In this document: one piece after another, positions 7,888-16,979 of the stretch
Numbering within the stretch: position 1 is the stretch's first letter
How the letters are laid out: each line of letters begins with the position of its first letter
Origin: an uncultured Eubacterium sp.
GTDB lineage: Bacteria > Bacillota > Clostridia > Lachnospirales > Lachnospiraceae
Assembly (NCBI GenBank): GCA_910583555.1
Contig: CAJTXO010000004.1
Location: forward strand, 84,381-148,380
Reading direction: 5' to 3'
Length of the DNA: 64,000 bases
Translations under genes and position numbers: made by a program
The notes under the pieces: model-generated
The model's database searches: none
What the model saw: only the letters and a program-made list of their open reading frames with translations
Told to the model about the DNA's origin: nothing

Positions 7888-9174
7888 TTAACGAAAATAT
7901 TCAAAACTCCATCCATAGATCTGTACCGTATCGCCGTCTTCAATCCCCAGTTGTTCCAGTTCTTCCAGAATCCCGTTGTTTTTCATAAAATTCTGGAAAA
8001 ATTCAAATCCCTTTTCGGAATCAAGATTCGTATATCCAAGCATACGTTCCACTCTGGGACCCTCGATCTTAAAGACGCCGTCCTCTTCTTTCCACACGGA
8101 ATAAGGTTCGTTCTGGAAGTCAGGTTCCTGGATCATGTACTCTTTTTCGAACATGATCTTATCTTCCTGCTGCTCATCGAGCATTCCTTTGACATGATAT
8201 AAAAGTTTTTTTACGCCTTTTCCTGTGACTGCGGAAATCGGGAACACCTGGATCCCCTGCGGCTCAAACTCCTCCCGCAGTAATGTCACAACCGTTTCTT
8301 CCTCATCTCCATAAAAACAGTCGGTCTTATTTGCCGCGATCACCTGCGGACGGGACGCAACTTCCTCGCTGTACGCCCGTAATTCTTCATTTATGACGCG
8401 GATATCCTGAATGGGGTCCCGCCCCTCAGTCGATGCGGCGTCAACCATATGGATCATGACCCTTGTTCGTTCGATATGTTTTAAAAACTGATGCCCAAGC
8501 CCGATCCCCTGCGAAGCGCCTTCGATCAATCCCGGAATATCCGCGATGACAAAGCCATCCGTCCCGTCCAGATCAACCACGCCGAGATTTGGGTTCAACG
8601 TCGTAAAATGGTAGTTGGCGATCTTTGGCTGCGCGTTTGTGACACGCGACAAAAAGGTGGACTTCCCGACGTTCGGAAATCCGACCAGTCCCACATCCGC
8701 AATCGTTTTCAGTTCAAGTATAACTTCAAGTTCCATCGCCGGCTTGCCCGGCTGGGCATATTTCGGCACCTGCATCGTAGGCGTAGCGTAATGCTGATTG
8801 CCCTTCCCGCCCCGTCCGCCTTTTAATATGACTTCGCGCTTGTTTTCATAGGACATATCCGTGATGACCTGTCCTGAATTTGCTTCCCGGACGATCGTGC
8901 CCGCCGGTACTTTTACGACCAGGTCGCTGCCGTCCTTGCCGTGGCATCTCCTCTTCCCGCCGGGTTCTCCGTCTCCGGCGCAAAATTTTCGAACATGCCG
9001 GAATTCATTTAATGTATTGAGCCCCGGATCGACTTCAAAGATCAAGTCGCCGCCGCGGCCGCCGTCGCCGCCGTCCGGCCCGCCCGCCGGAACATAAAGC
9101 TCGCGGCGGAAGCTCACATGCCCGTCGCCGCCTTTTCCCGAGCGAATATAAATTTTAGCCTGATCTGCAAACAT
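7888..9174 (-). CDS. obgE: GTPase Obg (CgtA)
   Basis: Essential ribosome-assembly and stress GTPase of 428 residues. It has the glycine-rich Obg fold at residues 1 to about 158 (KGGDGHVSFRREL, GGRGGKGN), a G domain with G1 GFPNVGKST near residue 165, DIPGLIEG (G3) and NKTD (G4), and a C-terminal OCT domain from about 350 ending GDTVQIYGWSFEYF. All nucleotide-binding motifs are present. The start has AGGAGAC just before it. Fourth gene of the rplU operon; a perfect hairpin separates it from rpmA. Confidence 0.97.
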   Translation of the reverse strand: MFADQAKIYIRSGKGGDGHVSFRRELYVPAGGPDGGDGGRGGDLIFEVDPGLNTLNEFRHVRKFCAGDGEPGGKRRCHGKDGSDLVVKVPAGTIVREANSGQVITDMSYENKREVILKGGRGGKGNQHYATPTMQVPKYAQPGKPAMELEVILELKTIADVGLVGFPNVGKSTFLSRVTNAQPKIANYHFTTLNPNLGVVDLDGTDGFVIADIPGLIEGASQGIGLGHQFLKHIERTRVMIHMVDAASTEGRDPIQDIRVINEELRAYSEEVASRPQVIAANKTDCFYGDEEETVVTLLREEFEPQGIQVFPISAVTGKGVKKLLYHVKGMLDEQQEDKIMFEKEYMIQEPDFQNEPYSVWKEEDGVFKIEGPRVERMLGYTNLDSEKGFEFFQNFMKNNGILEELEQLGIEDGDTVQIYGWSFEYFR

Positions 9175-9220
9175 GTCTCCTCACATTCTGCCGCATCGCG
9201 GCGGCTTCGTCCATACTCAA

Positions 9221-9248
9221 AGGGCTGTCAAAATACTTTGACAGCCCT
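9221..9248 (-). terminator. Perfect hairpin between rpmA and obgE
   Basis: AGGGCTGTCAAA (9221-9232) and TTTGACAGCCCT (9237-9248) form a 12-bp perfect stem with a four-base loop. On the minus strand only CCCTTTGAG follows, so it may be a weak terminator or a processing/stability hairpin that separates abundant ribosomal-protein mRNA from obgE. Confidence 0.6.
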
Positions 9249-9262
9249 CATATCACCTTACC

Positions 9263-9550
9263 TTATTCGGCATCGACCGGATACACACTAGCCTGTTTTT
9301 TGTTCCTGCCTTTTCTCTCGAACTTCAGAACGCCATCTACCAGAGCGTATAGTGTATCATCGCCACCTCTTCCGACATTATTGCCCGGATGTATTTTCGT
9401 TCCACGCTGTCTGTAAAGAATGTTGCCGGCTAATACGAACTGTCCATCTGCTCTTTTCGCGCCCAATCTTTTGGATTCGGAATCACGTCCGTTTTTGGAA
9501 GATCCCATTCCCTTTTTATGGGCAAAAAACTGAAGGTTCATTTTTAACAT
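9263..9550 (-). CDS. rpmA: 50S ribosomal protein L27 with cleavable N-terminus
   Basis: Component of the ribosomal peptidyl-transferase region. The 95 residues begin MLKMNLQFFAHKKGMGSS. In Firmicutes and relatives the segment up to LQFFA is a propeptide removed by the protease Prp, exposing the functional N-terminus that reaches the tRNA acceptor ends. That motif is intact here, and prp is the gene immediately upstream. Ribosome binding site AGGAGG. Confidence 0.97.
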   Translation of the reverse strand: MLKMNLQFFAHKKGMGSSKNGRDSESKRLGAKRADGQFVLAGNILYRQRGTKIHPGNNVGRGGDDTLYALVDGVLKFERKGRNKKQASVYPVDAE

Positions 9551-9574
9551 GTCATTTTCCTCCTAAACAATCAA

Positions 9575-9892
9575 TTAATGTAACGTAACATATTTACTGC
9601 CATATGTGTCCTGAATCCCCTGCACGCCTAAAAACATGGAACGCAAAAGCAGTTTCGCCTTCTCATCTAACGGCTCCCTGCAGGAAAAATCAATGATCCC
9701 ATCCTTTTCATTCTGGATCAGATGAAACCGTGTTTCAGAAAACTGCTCAATCGAGTTGATACAATTAAGTACCAGTACCGAAATGCCCGCGCAGACAATG
9801 TCTGTCCCTCTCGGAGAAAACCCAGCATGACCGGACACATAAAACCCGATAACGTCACCGCTTTCTGATTTCTTCGCATTGATCTGTATCAT
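9575..9892 (-). CDS. prp: Ribosomal-processing cysteine protease Prp
   Basis: Cleaves the N-terminal extension of L27. The 105-residue protein has the family motif GHAGFSPRGTDIVCAGIS, giving the catalytic pair His22 and Cys34. The frame is open up to 9928, but the start at 9892 is chosen because GAGGGTG lies seven bases before it and the protein then starts like other family members (MIQINAKK). It sits between rplU and rpmA, the diagnostic arrangement for Prp-dependent L27 maturation. Confidence 0.95.
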   Translation of the reverse strand: MIQINAKKSESGDVIGFYVSGHAGFSPRGTDIVCAGISVLVLNCINSIEQFSETRFHLIQNEKDGIIDFSCREPLDEKAKLLLRSMFLGVQGIQDTYGSKYVTLH

Positions 9893-9921
9893 AAGACACA
9901 CCCTCTTTGTTACGATAATGG

Positions 9922-10230
9922 TTAACAACTGATCTTATCGATCTTAACCTGGGTAAATGGCTGCCTGTGCCCATTTTTCTTATGGTAGCCGGTTTTTCTT
10001 TTATACCTGTAAACAATAACTTTTTTCGCTTTTCCCTCTGCTACGACAGTAGCCGTCACAGATGCACCTGCTACGGTCGGAGTTCCAACCTTTGTCTCGC
10101 CGTCGCTTACTACGAGAACCTGATCAAACGTAACCGTCTCTCCAGCTTCCACACCAAGCTTTTCTACCTTGATCACGTCGCCCTCTTCTACCTTATACTG
10201 TTTACCACCGGTTGCTATAATCGCGTACAT
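9922..10230 (-). CDS. rplU: 50S ribosomal protein L21
   Basis: Structural protein of the large subunit, 102 residues, with the family start MYAIIATGGKQYKVEEGD and the C-terminal RYKRKTGYHKKNGHRQPFTQVKI. First gene of the rplU-prp-rpmA-obgE-yhbY-nadD/yqeK-rsfS operon. Ribosome binding site AGGAGGTGCTAT; a near-consensus promoter lies about 100 bp upstream with a structured leader between them. Confidence 0.97.
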   Translation of the reverse strand: MYAIIATGGKQYKVEEGDVIKVEKLGVEAGETVTFDQVLVVSDGETKVGTPTVAGASVTATVVAEGKAKKVIVYRYKRKTGYHKKNGHRQPFTQVKIDKISC

Positions 10231-10325
10231 ATAGCACCTCCTAATTCATTTACTCGCCAACTATGGTGCCCGCCTTTCTGACAGACGCAAAAGGGCAGAA
10301 CTATAACCTCGTTGTGCGGCATACT
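10231..10325 (-). ncRNA. Possible L21 leader (5' UTR of rplU)
   Basis: The transcribed leader of about 95 nt contains complementary blocks such as CUGCCC and GGGCA separated by about 22 nt. Firmicute rplU mRNAs often carry an L21 autoregulatory leader; the match to that family was judged by position and partial pairing only. Confidence 0.35.
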
Positions 10326-10330
10326 TCTAT

Positions 10331-10359
10331 AATATATCACGGGGCAAAACGATTGTCAA
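10331..10359 (-). promoter_or_regulatory. rplU operon promoter
   Basis: Minus strand TTGACA (10359-10354), 17-bp spacer, TATATT (10336-10331). Confidence 0.8.
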
Positions 10360-10443
10360 TCTTTTTTTTGCGATTTGCTTTTTTGTGCAAATGTCACTCG
10401 ATTTGCTACTCGATTTGCTATTTCGTTATTTGGCAATTGCGAT

Positions 10444-12990
10444 TTACTTCTTTACCAGTTTGGCCGTCTTGGGAAGTCCCATTTTCTTAAACAGTTTTTT
10501 ATAGCGGTCAAATTGTTTCGCAGGCACTTTTACCGCTGCCTTTTTATGAATGCCAGTCCAAACACCGGCTCCCGCCTTCTTCAAATTTACGGCCTGTATC
10601 CGGATCGTTTTCAGCTTACTGCAGTTTTGAAAAGCCTTTGCCCCGATCGCCGTCACCCATTTCCCGATCGTCACCTGTTTTAATTTTTTATTGTTTCGAA
10701 AAGCTTTGGCAGCGATCCCGGTCACTTTATAGTTCTTCCCGCGGCAGGAAACTGTTGCCGGCACAGTTATGCCCGTGTTTTGTTTGCTCACTGCCTTTTT
10801 TACTTCCACCGTATTACTTGAGGTGATCTTATACTGAAGTTTCCCGGACTGGAATACCGTTCCCTTTTTAATGTCGTTTTCTGTTTTCGGAGCAGGCGTA
10901 TCCTGTGCCGGAACAGCCGGTACAGGACTGGTGGAAGGCGATGGCGTCGTACCGGACGAAGGTGTTTGTGCCGGCTCTTCCTTTTTCTCCTTTACCGTTA
11001 CGGTTAATGTAACCTGTCTGTTTTGCGGAAGGATCTCGTATTCTTCTTCCATATTCAGAATCGGCGCTCCGTCTGCACCGAAATGGACGATCCGTAAGAA
11101 GGCATCTCTCTGAAACGCATTTCCGTTACCCGGCCTTCCGTGAAATACATTGATCAGGCTGCCGTCTTCATCGGTCACGTAAGAATTATGGCCAGGTCCA
11201 TGATATTTATTCTCACCACGGGAAGACAGGCCGGTCAAAATCGGATAATTTGATTTTTTCCAGGAATCCGCCTGAAGGAAATCCACATTCTCTGACAATT
11301 CGATCTGCGTCATGCCGACACAGTACGATTCATCGGTCGCTCCGCCCGAATAGGTGAGATAGAGCACGCCGTCCCGTATGATAACAAATGGCCCCTCTGT
11401 AACTGGTGTTTTATTGTTTCGCTCCCAGCTGTATTCACACGATACGATCTTTACCTGTTCACTGATCAGTTTTCCGGGATCTTCCGCTGTCGTTTCCCCG
11501 ATCCAGAGATCTGCGGTTCCCCCGTTTTTACTGAAGTTTCTCTGAGACCAAACGACATAGTGCCTGTCGTTATAAGAAAAATGTGTCATATCAAGCGTGA
11601 TCCCGCCGTAATAGGTACTCAGATTTTTCCCATCTTTATCAAGATAGCGCTGAGGCATCTCCCAGTCATCATAAAGGGTAGGGTTTCCGCCTTCCTTTAA
11701 CTTCATGATCATCGCCTGCACATCAAATCCCGTGCCAATATTGGTGGCAAAAAACATATACAGCTGCCCCTGGATCACATGAAGTTCAGGCGCCCAGTGA
11801 TTACTTTTGGAAACGATACCCGCCTCCGCTGCTTTCGCCTCATCATACACGAGATGTTCTTTTGACTCATTCAATCCGGTAACCGTATCGGATTCCCTGA
11901 TATAAAGACCTGTATTACCCGATTCGTTCGTCGCGATAAAATAATATTTTCCCTGATAGAAAACGACGTTGGGGTCTGCCCGCCCGGCTATGAACGGGTA
12001 GTTTCCGGCGTCGGAAATACGGTCTGAGAGCTGACGGACCGTACCGGACACCTCGTAAGTTCCCTCATGGGCAAAATCTACTTTTTCCAGATCACCGGCA
12101 TTCCATGTCACACTCTTCTCAGCCTGGGAACCATCCGAATAATTGGCGTTCACTTTCACCTTAGATAAATCAACCGCTTTACCCGGTTCTGTCTCTACGA
12201 ACGCATTGTCAACCGTCGTATTTGTGACACGTCCCAGTTTATTCTGTATCCATTTCGCCTCAGCTTCCGTCAGCGCGATCACATTACTCTCCACGGCATA
12301 TTGGATGCCGGAATCAATCGGTCCCATCTTTAACGATTCCGCTTCTTCTCTTGCCGTAACCGACTCAAAATCCGTTGTCCGGTTCGCGTAACTGATTCCC
12401 GTATCCTCGCTCGTCCACGTTATAAGATAGCTGTCGGACGCGTCCTCATAAACACAGGCCGGATCCCTGACATAATCCTCATCACTTAACGTTAACCTCT
12501 TTACTTCTTTGTAGGAAACGAGATCGTTTGAAGTAAAGAACATAACCTCCCCTATGTTATCGCCCTTTTCCTCCCCTTCATCTGCCCGGACAGCTAACAC
12601 TCCGAATCCGCCCTCTTTCATGCGGAACAGATAAGGCTGTTTCAAAACTTTCGTCTTACTGCCTTCATTTTTGGCAAATAAAACACCGCTGTTATCATTC
12701 AGCGCTTCAAAATGTGTTCCATCCGCGCTGAAAGCCAGATGCATGCTGTCAGTCGTCGCCGACTGGTACATACCGTGAAGTTTACTGTTTCTTTTCATGC
12801 TATCATCTTTTTCTCTCGTATAGCACAAAAGATATCCTCCCGTTTCCTGCGCCGTCCGCTCGGAAATGCACGGTACAGCGGAAAAATCGGGCGCCATCGT
12901 CATGGCAGATCCCCGGTCTGCCGGCAAAACTCCTATCGCGAAAGCTGCTGTCAGCACCCACGCCATCCATCTTCTTATTTTTTTATTCAT
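10444..12990 (-). CDS. Secreted GH43-family glycoside hydrolase with Big_4-like and leucine-rich repeat domains
   Basis: Exported protein of 848 residues probably acting on arabinan/xylan-type side chains; the substrate is not certain. It has a signal peptide (about 1-32), then an N-terminal beta-propeller-like region that also resembles GH43/GH117 folds, a bacterial Ig-like linker (about 240-310), and the GH43 catalytic propeller beginning YPFIAGRADPNVVFYQGKYYF. The catalytic Asp is in ADPNV and the probable general acid Glu is in VTEGPF. A Pro/Thr/Ser linker leads to a C-terminal BspA-like LRR_5 module (AFRNNKKLKQVTIGKWVTAIG) and a Lys-rich end, suggesting surface retention. The start at 12990 has GGAGG upstream; the 15-codon-longer frame lacks one. 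Confidence 0.85.
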   Translation of the reverse strand: MNKKIRRWMAWVLTAAFAIGVLPADRGSAMTMAPDFSAVPCISERTAQETGGYLLCYTREKDDSMKRNSKLHGMYQSATTDSMHLAFSADGTHFEALNDNSGVLFAKNEGSKTKVLKQPYLFRMKEGGFGVLAVRADEGEEKGDNIGEVMFFTSNDLVSYKEVKRLTLSDEDYVRDPACVYEDASDSYLITWTSEDTGISYANRTTDFESVTAREEAESLKMGPIDSGIQYAVESNVIALTEAEAKWIQNKLGRVTNTTVDNAFVETEPGKAVDLSKVKVNANYSDGSQAEKSVTWNAGDLEKVDFAHEGTYEVSGTVRQLSDRISDAGNYPFIAGRADPNVVFYQGKYYFIATNESGNTGLYIRESDTVTGLNESKEHLVYDEAKAAEAGIVSKSNHWAPELHVIQGQLYMFFATNIGTGFDVQAMIMKLKEGGNPTLYDDWEMPQRYLDKDGKNLSTYYGGITLDMTHFSYNDRHYVVWSQRNFSKNGGTADLWIGETTAEDPGKLISEQVKIVSCEYSWERNNKTPVTEGPFVIIRDGVLYLTYSGGATDESYCVGMTQIELSENVDFLQADSWKKSNYPILTGLSSRGENKYHGPGHNSYVTDEDGSLINVFHGRPGNGNAFQRDAFLRIVHFGADGAPILNMEEEYEILPQNRQVTLTVTVKEKKEEPAQTPSSGTTPSPSTSPVPAVPAQDTPAPKTENDIKKGTVFQSGKLQYKITSSNTVEVKKAVSKQNTGITVPATVSCRGKNYKVTGIAAKAFRNNKKLKQVTIGKWVTAIGAKAFQNCSKLKTIRIQAVNLKKAGAGVWTGIHKKAAVKVPAKQFDRYKKLFKKMGLPKTAKLVKK

Positions 12991-13017
12991 GTTCCTGTAA
13001 ACCTCCTTTTGTTTTAC

Positions 13018-13091
13018 ACATAACTGTTGATACATTTATTCTACTACAATGGATGTCTACAGACCATGATGTATACTACATAATTGTTGAT
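13018..13091 (-). repeat. Pair of 14-bp direct repeats upstream of the GH43 gene
   Basis: ACATAACTGTTGAT (13018-13031) and ACATAATTGTTGAT (13078-13091) lie exactly 60 bp apart in the short gap before the glycosidase gene. They could be regulator sites on the same DNA face or a decayed duplication. Confidence 0.55.
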
Positions 13092-13115
13092 CTATTCTTT
13101 ACTGTTCGAAAATTT

Positions 13116-14465
13116 TCACCCGGAACTGCCGGTTATGGAATGCACGCCATAGTAGTCGGCGAGCACCTGATTGATCCAGTAAGAGGGATCTGTTTGAATA
13201 TCGGAGAGCCCGGTCAGCGCATCATGATGTGAGCGCAGCGGATATTTATGAGTGATCACAGGCGTAATGATATCCATATGTCCCTGCGATTTCTGTTCTA
13301 AGATGTAGCGCTCCCTCTCTCTTGTCTGAACGGTGATCTCATAGCTGTAGATCATCGTATCCATCATAGATACAAACATCATGACAAATAATCCAGCGGT
13401 AAACAGCACAACTCCCTTTCTTACGTGCCCGCTCATCTCCGTATTGATACGGGAAAACAAGATACCATTCGCGCAAACCATATACACGCATGTAATAAAC
13501 CAAGTGCGTTCCGGCGACGTCGGGGCCGCCAGCATACAATAAGCGGAAAAAACAGCTGACATAACAAAAATACCTGCCTGCAAAATCAATTTATTATAAC
13601 TGTGCTCCCTGTGTTTACTTGCAAAAAACAAAACAACAAAAAGGATGCTTAAAATACCGGCAAACGTGATCCAGTAATAATTGATAACAAAAAATTTAAA
13701 AAGCAGCGGCAGATCTTCACTCGCGTTTAACCGTTCCCGATTTCCCGGAGCAAAGACAAGAAAAGAGAAACCGATCAAACTCCCGATATACCCGCAGATA
13801 ATAGGAAGCCGGATTCTGATCTTTAAATAAAACCGGAAATAAAATAGATACAGCGTCAAAGCAACGATCATTCCTGCACTGCTGTTTTCCATGCCGCAAC
13901 CGGCGATGAGACCGAGCAGAAACGTAAAAATACCAAAAATCGGTTTATTTAACGTCTTCTCATAACAATAACTATAGCGCCGAAACAAGTAGATCATCCC
14001 CAAAATGGGAAGGGTCGTCCACAAATAATTAGCGGAACCACAAAGCCAGAACATGACCTGACCGTAATCAGGGACACAGATCCACAGCATAATGTGTATC
14101 CCTGCATATAGCACGAGATTGTGAGGATGGTTTCCTTTACAGATCAGATAGATCAGCGCGGTTGCCAAAAAGTATGCCAACGTGTTCAGAAAATCAAAAA
14201 TATAAGCGGGAATACCGACAAATAGCGCCGTAAACAGCGAGGCAACAAACCGCCCTCCCCAGTTTTGGTAGGATTGCCGCGCGGAATCAATGATTTCCGC
14301 GAAAGATGTTGTCCTTTCCTCCATATACTTTGGAAGATTCCCGTAATCATCGGCAATATAAGGCGTCAGGACATTCATGGCAAGAAAGCTGATAAACAGG
14401 ATAGCTACTGTCAGAGCCCATCTTCTTCTATATACTACCCGTAAAAATTTGTCTACTGCACCCAT
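13116..14465 (-). CDS. Polytopic membrane protein, DUF6056/GT-C-like
   Basis: Integral membrane protein of 449 residues with about ten hydrophobic segments. The extracytoplasmic motif ADDYGN near residue 40 and the NWGGRF motif near 70 resemble DUF6056-type proteins, a group related to GT-C glycosyltransferases. The early acidic pair in the first loop is typical of such enzymes, but no substrate can be named. The start is ambiguous: the frame is open to 14504 (TTG), a GTG lies at 14477, and ATG at 14465 is preferred with AAAGGTG about 11 bases before it. Neighbours are an amidase and a surface glycosidase, pointing to an envelope-polymer role. Confidence 0.65.
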   Translation of the reverse strand: MGAVDKFLRVVYRRRWALTVAILFISFLAMNVLTPYIADDYGNLPKYMEERTTSFAEIIDSARQSYQNWGGRFVASLFTALFVGIPAYIFDFLNTLAYFLATALIYLICKGNHPHNLVLYAGIHIMLWICVPDYGQVMFWLCGSANYLWTTLPILGMIYLFRRYSYCYEKTLNKPIFGIFTFLLGLIAGCGMENSSAGMIVALTLYLFYFRFYLKIRIRLPIICGYIGSLIGFSFLVFAPGNRERLNASEDLPLLFKFFVINYYWITFAGILSILFVVLFFASKHREHSYNKLILQAGIFVMSAVFSAYCMLAAPTSPERTWFITCVYMVCANGILFSRINTEMSGHVRKGVVLFTAGLFVMMFVSMMDTMIYSYEITVQTRERERYILEQKSQGHMDIITPVITHKYPLRSHHDALTGLSDIQTDPSYWINQVLADYYGVHSITGSSG

Positions 14466-14529
14466 TGTGACATTCACACCTTTCCTGCCCGAATCTCCTG
14501 TCAACTCACATCTATCATCTACCGGACGC

Positions 14530-16701
14530 CTACCGTCCCGTCGGATATGTGTTAAAGATCTCGTTGATCGTATCGAAGATCACTTGAGCTGAATTCGCCT
14601 GAAACGACGGATTCGTCAATTTGCCATAGTCGGAACTGCCCGACAAAAATCCAAGTTCGATCAGTACTGCGGGCACGGTATTCCGTTTTATCACATAAAA
14701 TCCTGCGGATTTCACGCCGCGGCTTTTCATTCCTAAATTTGATACAAGATTGTCTTTAAACATCGTTGCCATACTCTTACTCGTAATCCCGGAGAAACGC
14801 GCGCCGTTATTGCTGGGTGAATAATATACCTCGGTCCCGTTGGCGCTGGAATTACTCGCCGAGTTCATGTGAAGGCTGATAAACAGATCAGCTCCCACTT
14901 TGCTGGCAAAGGCGGCACGGTTGGCAAGCGTGATAAATACATCTGACGTACGTGTCCAGTATACTTTCGTATCCGGGGCATTGGAAGAAAAATAATCTTT
15001 CATCAGCGTATAGATGATCTTAAAGTTGAGATCTTTTTCCTTCGTGCCTTTATGCGAAGCGCCGTTGTCATAGCCGCCGTGTCCGGCATCCAGCACAACA
15101 ATATTTTTGTAAATATCACGTGGGTTACCGACAGTCACAACGAACGAATCCGGTTTGTTATAAATCTTATATCCCTGGAGTTTCGTGGTCGTAATGGTGA
15201 TAACGGTATTTCCATCCGCACCGAGTCCATAGGAAACATCACTAATCACATCGCTGCTAACAACGATCGGATTCGCATTGAGGAACTCGATGTGATTGCC
15301 GCGGAGATACAGTTTAAATTTATTACTCTGATACAGATCCTCATTTGTGACATCCGTAATCGTCAGTCCCTCCGGTTTCATGATCTTCAGAGCATCCTTA
15401 CCGGTAAATTGGCTCATGATATTGACCGTCAGTGTACTGTCCTGCACCGAAAAAGCAAAATCAGTCGGACTGAATCCGGTGATCTGGAACACGATATTGC
15501 CGGAACCATCCTCGATCACTTCAAATTTCTCCAGTGTATTGACAAATTTGGAAAAAGAGAACTTGTCCAGACAGTATTTGGAAGCTGCCGGGATCGTAAC
15601 CGTAACGACCCGTTCGTCCCGAACAGCAGCGGCCTGGCTCATGATCGCCGCATCGGACCCCTGAAACGTAAAGGAAATGCAGTTCATATCCTGATTATAA
15701 ACGGCTTTCGCCTGTGTTATATAGTTTGTAACGCCGTCCGGAGCCGGGGCATTCTCAGCTTTCCAGTCAAAATAGATGAGATCGTGAATGCTGACTAATG
15801 ATTTTGTCTTATCCCATTGATAAGAATAACCCAGATATTTACATACCGTTTTTGCCGGCACGCACAATACCTTTTTGTTATTATCCTTTCTCTTGATCAT
15901 ATACATCGGCGTAGAGAGTGTCTTCTGAACGCCGTTCACCTGACATGTTCCCTCGTTTAACTTAAGTATCAACGTAGCCTGTGTTGCCTCATTTTTCAGA
16001 GTCAGCGTCTCCGATCCCGCATCGTACGCGTACTCAATGCCGACAATCTTCTGAAATGTCTCTTCTGCCGGTAGATATACTGTACTTCCCAGTTTAATGA
16101 CTGGCATGGAAGAGAGGCTGTTTTCTTTGCCATTATATGAAAGTTTACCTATGACCGGAGACTTCTTTATCGTATTATTATACTCCAGCAGAAGTCCGTC
16201 CGTGATGGTGATCGTCGAACTTGAAGCTTTATAGTTGAACCCAAACTGATCACAGAGGAATTTGGTGGGTACGAGAATTTTTGTCTTTTTCTTCTTTACG
16301 TATTTCACTTTAACCGGAGCAGTTGAAAGCTTACGTTTTTTTCCGTTCACGTAAGCGGTTTTACTCCCAAGTGTCATCGTCACTTTCATACCGTTTTTCG
16401 TCATCGTGAACTTTTTCGAAGAGGACTTCTTCACCTTTACCTTCAGTCCTTTTTTAAATACGTCATCATAGGGCACCATTCTAGTTCCCTTGATGGTAAG
16501 ACCTTTATATTTTTTGTTTAATACTTTTTTCGTACCATACTTTACGGTAGACTGCGTCCTTTTATAATTGGTCGTTTTGCCGTTCATCCTGATCTTCATG
16601 GAAGCCGCGCGGGAATCCGCCGGCATAAACAGAACCAATCCAATCAACAACAAAACACCGATCATCAAACGTTTTCCAATACTGTTTCCTGATGTACTCA
16701 T
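14530..16701 (-). CDS. Exported N-acetylmuramoyl-L-alanine amidase with copper-amine-oxidase-N-like stalk
   Basis: Cell-wall hydrolase of 723 residues that cleaves the bond between muramic acid and the peptide stem. A signal peptide (about 1-33, ending ADSRAAS) is followed by a Lys-rich region with three stalk-like copper amine oxidase N-terminal-type domains (up to about 310), an AMIN-like beta region, and a C-terminal Amidase_3 domain from about 530. The zinc-binding motif DAGHGGYDNGA, the SLHMNSA histidine and the ELGFLSG glutamate are all present. The very basic N-terminal half may hold it to anionic wall polymers. About 65 bp separate it from the downstream membrane protein. Confidence 0.9.
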   Translation of the reverse strand: MSTSGNSIGKRLMIGVLLLIGLVLFMPADSRAASMKIRMNGKTTNYKRTQSTVKYGTKKVLNKKYKGLTIKGTRMVPYDDVFKKGLKVKVKKSSSKKFTMTKNGMKVTMTLGSKTAYVNGKKRKLSTAPVKVKYVKKKKTKILVPTKFLCDQFGFNYKASSSTITITDGLLLEYNNTIKKSPVIGKLSYNGKENSLSSMPVIKLGSTVYLPAEETFQKIVGIEYAYDAGSETLTLKNEATQATLILKLNEGTCQVNGVQKTLSTPMYMIKRKDNNKKVLCVPAKTVCKYLGYSYQWDKTKSLVSIHDLIYFDWKAENAPAPDGVTNYITQAKAVYNQDMNCISFTFQGSDAAIMSQAAAVRDERVVTVTIPAASKYCLDKFSFSKFVNTLEKFEVIEDGSGNIVFQITGFSPTDFAFSVQDSTLTVNIMSQFTGKDALKIMKPEGLTITDVTNEDLYQSNKFKLYLRGNHIEFLNANPIVVSSDVISDVSYGLGADGNTVITITTTKLQGYKIYNKPDSFVVTVGNPRDIYKNIVVLDAGHGGYDNGASHKGTKEKDLNFKIIYTLMKDYFSSNAPDTKVYWTRTSDVFITLANRAAFASKVGADLFISLHMNSASNSSANGTEVYYSPSNNGARFSGITSKSMATMFKDNLVSNLGMKSRGVKSAGFYVIKRNTVPAVLIELGFLSGSSDYGKLTNPSFQANSAQVIFDTINEIFNTYPTGR

Positions 16702-16783
16702 AAAACACTCGCCCCTTATCTAAAAATGTTATCTCGTTACTAATGTCAATCTGACATTTGTCAATCTGACATTTAAAATCTTA

Positions 16784-16937
16784 TCAACAAATTTTGACAT
16801 AAATATGTCGTCTTCCCACAATTTCCCCATCAATTTTGTAGGATGTATGAGCTGAAATCTTTCAACAAATTTTGACATAGATATGTCGCCTTTTCAAAAC
16901 TCCCCATCTATTTTGCGGGATGTAAGAGCTTTGCGAG
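16784..16937. repeat. 78-bp tandem duplication with palindromes upstream of the amidase gene
   Basis: The segment starting TCAACAAATTTTGACAT at 16784 recurs at 16862 (offset 78 bp) with moderate divergence toward the end. Each copy holds a perfect inverted repeat, GACATA-AA-TATGTC (16796-16809) and GACATA-GA-TATGTC (16874-16887). Just beside it (16744-16774) the motif TGTCAATCTGACATT is also tandemly repeated. No ORF is supported here. The array lies between the YneA-like gene and the amidase and could be a multi-site operator. Confidence 0.8.
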
Positions 16938-16979
16938 ACACGAGATCACATTTCCGACGGAGCAAAACGACCGGGCTCG

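Noticed and set aside
9181..9215. GC-rich GCCGCATCGCGGCGGC near obgE as a second terminator
   Set aside because: Arms are short and overlap the obgE ribosome binding region; no T run.
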